A stretch of 64,000 nucleotides of DNA from Massilia sp. PDC64. GTDB lineage: Bacteria; Pseudomonadota; Gammaproteobacteria; Burkholderiales; Burkholderiaceae_D. Under the pieces are notes generated by a model that had not been told where the DNA came from, ran no database searches, and was given only the letters and a program-made list of their open reading frames with translations. Shown here in pieces: positions 53,536 to 61,176 of this stretch. How positions within the stretch are numbered: position 1 is the stretch's first letter; every line of letters starts with the position of its first letter. Made by a program: the position numbers and the translations under genes. Location of the stretch: contig NZ_FMZS01000007.1 of NCBI RefSeq assembly GCF_900101265.1, positions 124,001-188,000 on the forward strand, written 5' to 3'.

Positions 53536-53568
53536 AAAACGCCACGGCGTTCCGGGCCGTGGCGTTTT
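53536..53568 (-). terminator. Rho-independent terminator at the end of the mla operon
   Basis: A perfect 12-bp stem (AAAACGCCACGG/CCGTGGCGTTTT) with a 9-nt loop lies 11 nt beyond mlaB and is followed by CTTCTATAATGG. It separates mla from the ABC exporter unit. Confidence 0.88.
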
Positions 53569-53579
53569 CGGAGATGCGG

Positions 53580-53855
53580 TTACGCGCGGCCCAGCAACCC
53601 GTCCACGCCGTACAACTTTGCCAACGCATCGACGTTGGCCGGCACGTTGATGAACTTCAGGCTGCGTCCCTGCCCCTGCGCACGGCGCTGCCAGGCCAGC
53701 ATCAGGGCCAGGGCCGAGGAGTCGGCGGCCTTGACGCCGCCGAGGTCGAACACGGTTTCGCCGGCGGACACGGCCGCGCAGCCCTGCGCCAACGCCGCTT
53801 GGGCGTTGCCGAACGTCAGGGCTTCCAGCGAGAGCATGGGGTTCGCTTCCGCCAT
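53580..53855 (-). CDS. mlaB: STAS-domain protein MlaB
   Basis: The 91-residue STAS protein is the cytoplasmic subunit that binds and stabilises the MlaFE ABC transporter. ETVFDLGGVKAADSSALALML carries the STAS loop and the conserved Ser in AADSSAL. ATG 53855 (MAEANPMLSLEAL) lies 2 nt after the mlaC stop. It is the last mla gene before a strong terminator. Confidence 0.9.
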   Translation of the reverse strand: MAEANPMLSLEALTFGNAQAALAQGCAAVSAGETVFDLGGVKAADSSALALMLAWQRRAQGQGRSLKFINVPANVDALAKLYGVDGLLGRA

Positions 53856-53857
53856 GC

Positions 53858-54511
53858 TTACTTCTGCGGCGCTTTGTTGAGAGGCTTGTTGGCCAGCTGC
53901 TCGTTGCGGTCGTGCAGCTTCTTGATCAGGCCGTCGATGCCGTTCTTGCCGATTTCCGAGGCAAAGGTGCTCTTGTAGGTTTCCACGAGCCACGCGCCCA
54001 GCACGTTCAGGTCGAAGATCTTCCAGCCCTGCGGGCCCTTGGCCAGGCGGTAGTTCAGGGTGATCGGCTCGCCGCGGGTCAGGTTGACCTGCGATTTCAC
54101 CTCGACTTCCGTGTCGGCCGGGTCGGCGCGGAACGGCTTGAACTCGATGGTTTCGTTCTTGATCTGCGACAGCGCACCGGCGTAGGTGTACACGAGCAGC
54201 GTGCGGAACTCTGCCGCCAGCTGCTTCTGCTGCTCCGGCGTCGCCTGGCGCCAGAAGCGGCCGGCAGCCTGGGCGGTCATCTTTTCCGAATCGACGTACG
54301 GCAGGATCTTGGTGTTGACCAGGTCCATGATCTTCTTGCTGTTACCAGCCTGGATGTCCTTGTCGGCCTTGACGCTCTCGATGACGTCGGTGGAGACGCG
54401 CTTGACGAGGGCATCCGGTGCCTCGATGGCGGCACGGGCCGGGGCGACGAGAACGGCGGTGGACATGGCCACGGCGGCGGCGGTCACGATCAGTTGTGCG
54501 ATGGGCTTCAT
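53858..54511 (-). CDS. mlaC: Periplasmic phospholipid-binding protein MlaC
   Basis: A 217-residue exported protein with a signal peptide (residues 1-27, ending ARA). MlaC shuttles phospholipids between the outer-membrane MlaA complex and the inner-membrane MlaFEDB transporter. VDSEKMTAQAAGRFWRQATPEQ and TYAGALSQIKNETIEFKPF are characteristic. It lies 77 nt after mlaA and 2 nt before mlaB. Confidence 0.95.
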   Translation of the reverse strand: MKPIAQLIVTAAAVAMSTAVLVAPARAAIEAPDALVKRVSTDVIESVKADKDIQAGNSKKIMDLVNTKILPYVDSEKMTAQAAGRFWRQATPEQQKQLAAEFRTLLVYTYAGALSQIKNETIEFKPFRADPADTEVEVKSQVNLTRGEPITLNYRLAKGPQGWKIFDLNVLGAWLVETYKSTFASEIGKNGIDGLIKKLHDRNEQLANKPLNKAPQK

Positions 54512-54588
54512 ACGCTTCCTTTATCTTGATGGGGTCTGGCCGGGCGGTCCCGCGTGCTGCGCGGACGGCCTGGCTGTACCGTAGTTAA

Positions 54589-55458
54589 CTATTTACTGGC
54601 CGGTTCGGATGACACGGGGGCCGGCGCCGCTGCGGGCTCGTCCGCGCCGTCTTCCGGCACCGGTTTCGGGCCGAGCTTCACGCCCAGCTTCGATTCGACC
54701 TTCTCCTGGACCTTTTCCAGCTTTTCGTGAACCTTGTCGGCGCGCTCCTGCGCCTTGTCGGTGTCGAGCACCTTGCTGTTGCGGCGCTGCATGTAGCCGT
54801 CACGGATGAACTCGTAACGGTCGAGGGCGGCGTCTTCCAGCAGGTTCGAGGCGTCCAGCACGCTGGCGCGCTGGTCGACCGCGCGCAGGACGATACCGCT
54901 GTTGCGCCACGACACGTCGTTCACGTGGGTCCACGGATCCCCCCACCAGTCGCCCGGCAAGGCGACGGTGTCACGCACCGTAGATGGGCCCAGCAGCGGC
55001 AACATCAAGTACGGACCGCTCGGCACGCCCCAATAACCCAGGGTCTGGCCCAGGTCTTCGTTATGCTTGCGCATGCCGGCCGGGGTGGCGATGTCGAGCA
55101 CGCCGGCGAGACCCAGCGTGGAGTTCACGGCAAAACGCATGAAATCGTTCAAGCCGTCTTGCCCTTTCAGCTGGGCAAAGTTGTTCAGCGAGCTCCACAG
55201 GTCGGTCAAGTTACCGAAGAAATTGTTCACGCCCGTTTGCACGAAGCTTGGGGTGACGTTCTTGTAGGCGGTGGCGGCCGGCTTCAGGGCGACGCGGTCG
55301 ACCGTGTCGTTGAAGCTGAACATGGCCCGGTTGAACTTCTCGAACGGGTCTTTCGGGTTGGCGGTCGTCGCACAGCCACTCAGCAATACGGCTGCACCGA
55401 GTGCCAGCGCCAGGCCAGTGCGGGTGCGCGGCGCGGCGGAGTCATTGCGGTTCGTCAT
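54589..55458 (-). CDS. mlaA: Outer membrane lipoprotein MlaA (VacJ)
   Basis: The 289-residue lipoprotein removes mislocalised phospholipids from the outer leaflet of the outer membrane. The lipobox is LLSGC (Cys29), followed by DPFEKFNRAMFSFNDTVDR and ATPAGMRKHNEDLGQTLGYWG, which are VacJ signatures. The C-terminal 70 residues are Lys/Glu-rich with a coiled-coil look, longer than in E. coli. In this operon it sits between mlaD and mlaC, whereas in E. coli it is elsewhere. Its start overlaps mlaD by 4 nt. Confidence 0.96.
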   Translation of the reverse strand: MTNRNDSAAPRTRTGLALALGAAVLLSGCATTANPKDPFEKFNRAMFSFNDTVDRVALKPAATAYKNVTPSFVQTGVNNFFGNLTDLWSSLNNFAQLKGQDGLNDFMRFAVNSTLGLAGVLDIATPAGMRKHNEDLGQTLGYWGVPSGPYLMLPLLGPSTVRDTVALPGDWWGDPWTHVNDVSWRNSGIVLRAVDQRASVLDASNLLEDAALDRYEFIRDGYMQRRNSKVLDTDKAQERADKVHEKLEKVQEKVESKLGVKLGPKPVPEDGADEPAAAPAPVSSEPASK

Positions 55459-55928
55459 TTGCTACTGTCCTTTCCTTCGGCTGCCTTGCTATAGATAAAT
55501 TGATTAATCAAGTCTTCGAGCACTGCGGCCGATTGCGTACGGGTGATGCGGTCGCCTTCGACGAGATTGTTCGTGTCGCCACCGGCCTCGATGCCGATGT
55601 ATTGCTCACCGAGCAGGCCCGAGGTCAGGATCTTCAGGGAGCTGTCCTTCGGGAACTTGTAAGCAGGATTCAGATCGAGGCGGACGATGGCCTGGAAGCT
55701 TTTGTCGTCGAACGAGATGTCGCCCACGCGGCCCACGACCACGCCCGCACTCTTGACGGGCGACTGCGGCTTCAGGCCGCCGATGTTGTCGAACTTGCCC
55801 GTGATCGAGTACGTCTTGCTGAACGAGATCGAGCTCATGTTACCGGCCTTGAGGGCCAGGAAAAGGAGCGATAACGCACCCAACAGGACAAAAAGACCGA
55901 CCCAGACGTCAATGGATTTACGATGCAT
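55455..55928 (-). CDS. mlaD: MCE-domain protein MlaD
   Basis: A 157-residue inner-membrane protein with one N-terminal helix (WVGLFVLLGALSLLFLALKAG) and a periplasmic MCE domain (about residues 38-115, with GLKPQSPVKSAGVVVGRVGDI and the LLGEQYIGIEAGG strand). MlaD hexamers form the periplasmic collar of the Mla transporter and pass lipids to or from MlaC. It is 22 nt after mlaE. Confidence 0.96.
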   Translation of the reverse strand: MHRKSIDVWVGLFVLLGALSLLFLALKAGNMSSISFSKTYSITGKFDNIGGLKPQSPVKSAGVVVGRVGDISFDDKSFQAIVRLDLNPAYKFPKDSSLKILTSGLLGEQYIGIEAGGDTNNLVEGDRITRTQSAAVLEDLINQFIYSKAAEGKDSSK

Positions 55929-55950
55929 AAGTTTTTCCCAACTCTTCAGA

Positions 55951-56730
55951 TTACTTGTTGAACATCAAGGCGGTCATGACGAAGTCCAGCCCCAGCACCA
56001 TCAGCGACGCGATCACGACGGTACGCGTGGTGGCGCGCGACACGCCTTCCGGCGTCGGCTGCGCTTCATAGCCCTGGAACAGGGCCGTGAAGGTCACGGC
56101 CATGCCGAACACGAAACTCTTGATGACGCCATTCATGATGTCGCGGCGCACGTCGATGTTCGCCTGCATCTGCGACCAGAACGCGCCCTCGTCCACGCCG
56201 ATCAGCTGCACGCCCACCAGGTAGCCGCCGATCACGCCGATGGCGGAAAACACGGCGGCCAGCACGGGCATGGCGATCAGGCCGGCCCAGAAACGGGGCG
56301 CCAGCACGCGCTGGATCGGGTTGACGGCCATCATTTCCATCGCGGTCAGCTGCTCGCCGGCCTTCATGAGACCGATTTCCGCCGTAAGGGACGTACCCGC
56401 GCGGCCCGCGAACAGCAGCGCCGTCACGACCGGGCCCAGCTCGCGCAGCAGCGACAGCGCCACCAGCTGGCCCAGCTTTTCCTCGGCGCCGAACTGGCTC
56501 AGCGTGTAATAGCCCTGCAGGCCCAGCACCATGCCGACGAACAGGCCGGACACAGTGATGATCAGCAGGGAATAGTTGCCGATGAAGTGGATCTGTTCGG
56601 AGATCAGCGTCGGACGGCGCAGCGCGCCCGGCGACTTGCCGAGCAGGCCGCCGAACGAGCGCGTGACGAAGCCGATGCGCGCGATGGTGTCGAGGACGAA
56701 GCCCCCGATGAAGCCGAGGATATTGGTCAT
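55951..56730 (-). CDS. mlaE: Mla ABC transporter permease MlaE
   Basis: A 259-residue MlaE-family permease with five to six membrane helices. ALLFAGRAGTSLTAEIGLMKAGEQ is the conserved coupling region. It forms the membrane channel of the phospholipid transporter with MlaD and MlaF. Its ATG overlaps the mlaF stop by 4 nt. Confidence 0.96.
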   Translation of the reverse strand: MTNILGFIGGFVLDTIARIGFVTRSFGGLLGKSPGALRRPTLISEQIHFIGNYSLLIITVSGLFVGMVLGLQGYYTLSQFGAEEKLGQLVALSLLRELGPVVTALLFAGRAGTSLTAEIGLMKAGEQLTAMEMMAVNPIQRVLAPRFWAGLIAMPVLAAVFSAIGVIGGYLVGVQLIGVDEGAFWSQMQANIDVRRDIMNGVIKSFVFGMAVTFTALFQGYEAQPTPEGVSRATTRTVVIASLMVLGLDFVMTALMFNK

Positions 56731-57530
56731 CGCTTGCCTCCCAGGCCCAGGTCCTCGGCCAGCGATTTACCCGGATAGTGGAACGGCACGGGGCCGTCCG
56801 GCTCGGCGTTCACGAATTGCTTGACGTACGGATCGGTGGAGCGGCGCATCTCGTCCGGCGTGCCGGCGGCGACGATCCGGCCCGCGGACAGGAAATAAAC
56901 GTAATCGGCGATCATGAAGGTTTCGTTCACGTCGTGCGAGACGAGGATGGACGTCGAGCCGAGCGCGTCGTTCAGGTTGCGGATCAGGTTGGCGGTCACG
57001 CCCATCGAGATCGGGTCGAGGCCGGCGAACGGTTCGTCGTACATGATCAGCGCCGGGTCGAGCGCGACGGCACGGGCCAGCGCCACGCGGCGCGCCATGC
57101 CGCCCGAGATCTCGTTCGGCTTCAGGCTCGCGGCATTGCGCAGGCCGACGGCGTTCAGGCGCATCAGCACGAGGTCGCGAATGAGTTCTTCCGGCAGCTC
57201 CGTGTGCTCGCGCAGCGGGAAGGCCACGTTCTCGAACACGGTCAGGTCGGTGAACAGCGCGCCGAACTGGAACAGCATGCCCATCTTGCGCCGCAGCCGG
57301 TACAGGCCCTCCGTGTCGAGCTGGTTCACCACCTCGCCATTCACCGCGACAGTGCCCCGCTGTGGCTTGATCTGGCCGCCGATCAGGCGCAGAACCGTCG
57401 TCTTGCCCGAGCCGGAACCGCCCATCACGGCAATCAGCTTGCCGCGCGGGAAGTCCATGCTCAGGTTCTGCAGGATCGGGCGATCGCCATACGAAAAATG
57501 CAGATCGCGGATTTCGACGAGGTTGGACAC
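56727..57530 (-). CDS. mlaF: Mla ABC transporter ATPase MlaF
   Basis: The 267-residue ATPase has Walker A GGSGSGKTT (about residues 38-46), signature EISGGMARRVAL and Walker B ALIMYDEPFAGLDP. GTG 57530 (VSNLVEIRDLHFSYGD) was chosen as MlaF proteins begin at this point; the open frame upstream to 57611 reads through a promoter-like region. A TACAAT hexamer at 57565-57560 could be its -10. It is the first gene of the mlaFEDACB operon and drives lipid transfer across the envelope. Confidence 0.95.
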   Translation of the reverse strand: MSNLVEIRDLHFSYGDRPILQNLSMDFPRGKLIAVMGGSGSGKTTVLRLIGGQIKPQRGTVAVNGEVVNQLDTEGLYRLRRKMGMLFQFGALFTDLTVFENVAFPLREHTELPEELIRDLVLMRLNAVGLRNAASLKPNEISGGMARRVALARAVALDPALIMYDEPFAGLDPISMGVTANLIRNLNDALGSTSILVSHDVNETFMIADYVYFLSAGRIVAAGTPDEMRRSTDPYVKQFVNAEPDGPVPFHYPGKSLAEDLGLGGKR

Positions 57531-57896
57531 AGTGGATATTGGTATTTTGAGAATCCCGTATTGTAGTGCAGAAACGGCAAGGCCTGCAGGACGCCGCCCA
57601 ATTCCGGGCATGTTATCGACGTGATATTACAACATTACTAAACGAAGAGTCAGATATTTTGGCGCATAAGTGCTTGTTTTTACTAACTTATGCATACAAC
57701 ACATTGTTTCACATCAGTAAACAATCTTTACAAATGCCCTCAAGAAACCCCTTTGGTGGGGGCAGCCTGAAGATCCATTACATGCCGATCGGGCGTCATG
57801 TCCCGGAGGTCGGGAACGGCTGAAAACCGGACTTTCGCTCTCCCCATTTAACAGTCGGATACGGGATTTTTGCCCCTGCCAGATGGTCTAACGGTC
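57531..57896. promoter_or_regulatory. AT-rich divergent intergenic region with two inverted repeats
   Basis: This 366-nt gap between mlaF and the hydrolase gene holds no convincing ORF. It contains GCATAAGT (57664-57671) facing ACTTATGC (57686-57693), and ATTGTTT (57703-57709) facing AAACAAT (57719-57725), both perfect and spaced 14 and 9 nt, in an AT-rich stretch from about 57610 to 57735. They look like operator sites for dimeric regulators of one or both divergent units, though no regulator gene is beside them. Confidence 0.45.
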
Positions 57897-58541
57897 ATGA
57901 ATAAGGCCCTCGTCCATATCGACAGCGGCGCGGCGACGATGGAAGGCATGCTCGAGCTGCCCCACGACGCATCCGGCGTCGTGCTGTTCGCGCACGGCAG
58001 CGGCAGCAGCCGGCTGAGCCCGCGCAACAACCACGTGGCGCACGTGCTGCGCGACGCCGGCATCGGCACCTTGCTGCTGGACCTGCTCACGCCGCACGAA
58101 GACCGTCAATACCATAACCGTTTCGACATTTCCTTGCTGACCGGCCGCTTGCGCGCGGCCGCCGCGTGGCTGGGCGCCCAGGACGCCACGGCCCCGTTGC
58201 CGCTCGGCCTGTTCGGCGCCAGCACGGGCGCGGCCGCCGCGCTGCAGCTGGCGGCCGACCCGGCGGTGCCCGTCGCGGCCGTCGTCTCGCGCGGCGGGCG
58301 TCCGGATCTTGCCGGCAGCGAGCTGCTACGCGCCGTCGAGGCACCGACCCTCCTCATCGTGGGCGGCGCCGACGAACCCGTCATCGCGCTGAACCGGCAA
58401 GCCTATGCCGAGCTGGGCTGCGTGAAACGGCTGGAGATCGTGCCCGGCGCGACGCATCTGTTCGAAGAGCCGGGGACACTGGAAGAGGTGGCGCGGCTGG
58501 CGGCGAACTGGTTCACGAGCTGGTTCACCCATGAACCGTGA
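57897..58541 (+). CDS. Dienelactone-hydrolase-type alpha/beta hydrolase
   Basis: A 214-residue cytoplasmic alpha/beta hydrolase. VVLFAHGSGSSRLSPRNN provides the oxyanion-side loop, the nucleophile is Ser in LFGASTGAAAAL (about residue 110), and Asp in VGGADEPVIALN with His in PGATHLFEEPG complete the triad. The substrate is unknown. ATG 57897 (MNKALVHIDSG) was chosen over a TTG at 57870 because it starts the conserved region. Its last 11 nt overlap the CapA-like gene, so the two are coupled. Confidence 0.85.
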   Translation: MNKALVHIDSGAATMEGMLELPHDASGVVLFAHGSGSSRLSPRNNHVAHVLRDAGIGTLLLDLLTPHEDRQYHNRFDISLLTGRLRAAAAWLGAQDATAPLPLGLFGASTGAAAALQLAADPAVPVAAVVSRGGRPDLAGSELLRAVEAPTLLIVGGADEPVIALNRQAYAELGCVKRLEIVPGATHLFEEPGTLEEVARLAANWFTSWFTHEP

Positions 58542-59538
58542 TGTGCGCCTCGTGTTCGGCGGCGACGTCATGCTGGGCCGCCACGTGCGCGACGTCATGC
58601 GGCGCGACGGCATCCACGCGCCCCTGGAAGCGATCTCTCCGCTGCTGCGCGCGGCCGATGCCGCCATCGTCAACCTGGAGTGCGCACTCACTGACAGTAC
58701 GGAGCGCTGGCACGGCGTGCCCAAGGCATATTACTTCGCAGGGCCGTCCGCGGCCGGCCAGGCGCTCGTCGATGCCGGCATTCGCATGGTCAGCCTCGCG
58801 AACAACCATAGCCTCGACTACGACGTGCAAGGCCTGGCCGACACGCTGCGCATCCTGGATGCGCACGGCATCGCCCACACGGGCGCCGGTCCGGACCTCG
58901 CCTGGGCACAGTCACCGGCCGTCGTGGCGTGCGGCGACGTGCTGGTCGGGATGGCCGCGTTTTGCGACCACCAGGCCGATTTCGCCGCGACGGACGACCA
59001 TCCGGGCATCGGGTGGCTCGGCCTGCACGACGAGACGGCCGCCACCGACGCCTTCGCCCGCGCGTTGGCGCCCCTGCGCGCGGCCGGCGTGCGCTGGCCC
59101 GTGCTGTCGCTGCACTGGGGTCCAAATAGGGTGACGGCACCCGCGCCGCACCTGCGCCGCCTGGCCCGCGCCGCGATCGACGTCGGCTGGAAGATCGTCT
59201 ACGGCCACAGCGCCCACATCTTCCACGGCATCGAGCTGTACCGCGGTTGGCCGATCCTGTACGCGACCGGCGACCTCGTCGACGACTACGCCGTCGACCC
59301 GGACCTGCGCAACGATCACCAATTGCTATTCGAGGTGCACCTGGGCGAGGACGCCCTGCGCCGCATCGTCCTGCACCCCGTGTTCATCCGCCACGGCCGC
59401 GCGCTGCCTGCCGACCACACGCAACGCACCTGGATATATACGCGCATGCAGGCGCTGTGCCGCGACCTGGGCACGACGGCGCGGCTGGACGGCGACCTGC
59501 TCGTCATCGAGCCGGACGCCGCCACGCCGCACGAGTAG
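58531..59538 (+). CDS. CapA family metallophosphatase-like protein
   Basis: The 335-residue protein belongs to the CapA/PgsA family of calcineurin-like metallophosphatases, named for capsule poly-gamma-glutamate synthesis. FGGDVMLGRHV carries the metal-binding GDxM, ADAAIVNLECALTD the Asn-Glu ligands, MVSLANNHSLDY the NNH motif and VYGHSAHIFHGIELY the late His motif. Unlike typical CapA it has no N-terminal membrane helix, and capB/capC genes are absent, so a cytoplasmic phosphatase role is more likely than capsule export. It ends about 50 nt before a terminator hairpin of the convergent gltD. Confidence 0.88.
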   Translation: MNRDVRLVFGGDVMLGRHVRDVMRRDGIHAPLEAISPLLRAADAAIVNLECALTDSTERWHGVPKAYYFAGPSAAGQALVDAGIRMVSLANNHSLDYDVQGLADTLRILDAHGIAHTGAGPDLAWAQSPAVVACGDVLVGMAAFCDHQADFAATDDHPGIGWLGLHDETAATDAFARALAPLRAAGVRWPVLSLHWGPNRVTAPAPHLRRLARAAIDVGWKIVYGHSAHIFHGIELYRGWPILYATGDLVDDYAVDPDLRNDHQLLFEVHLGEDALRRIVLHPVFIRHGRALPADHTQRTWIYTRMQALCRDLGTTARLDGDLLVIEPDAATPHE

Positions 59539-59586
59539 TCGGCGAAGGCCCGCCTCTTCCGACACGTTCAATGGCGTCCAAATGAA

Positions 59587-59619
59587 AACACCCTGCAAGC
59601 CGGAGCGTTGCAGGGTGTT
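59587..59619 (-). terminator. Rho-independent terminator after gltBD
   Basis: A perfect 12-bp stem AACACCCTGCAA (59587-59598) / TTGCAGGGTGTT (59608-59619) has a 9-nt loop, and the minus strand continues TTTTCATTT. It lies 23 nt beyond the gltD stop. Confidence 0.9.
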
Positions 59620-59642
59620 CGGCCAGGCGAGCCGGCGGTCGA

Positions 59643-61106
<1,464 letters not shown>

Positions 61107-61176
61107 TTGTATTCCTATCGTGTTCTGTTCGGTCTAGAGAGATGCGGCGGGCGCGTGGGGACGCCCGCCGGGAGCA

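Noticed and set aside
57566..57823. 85-codon plus-strand ORF in the mlaF-hydrolase gap
   Set aside because: It crosses both inverted repeats, has no ribosome site and an unremarkable translation.
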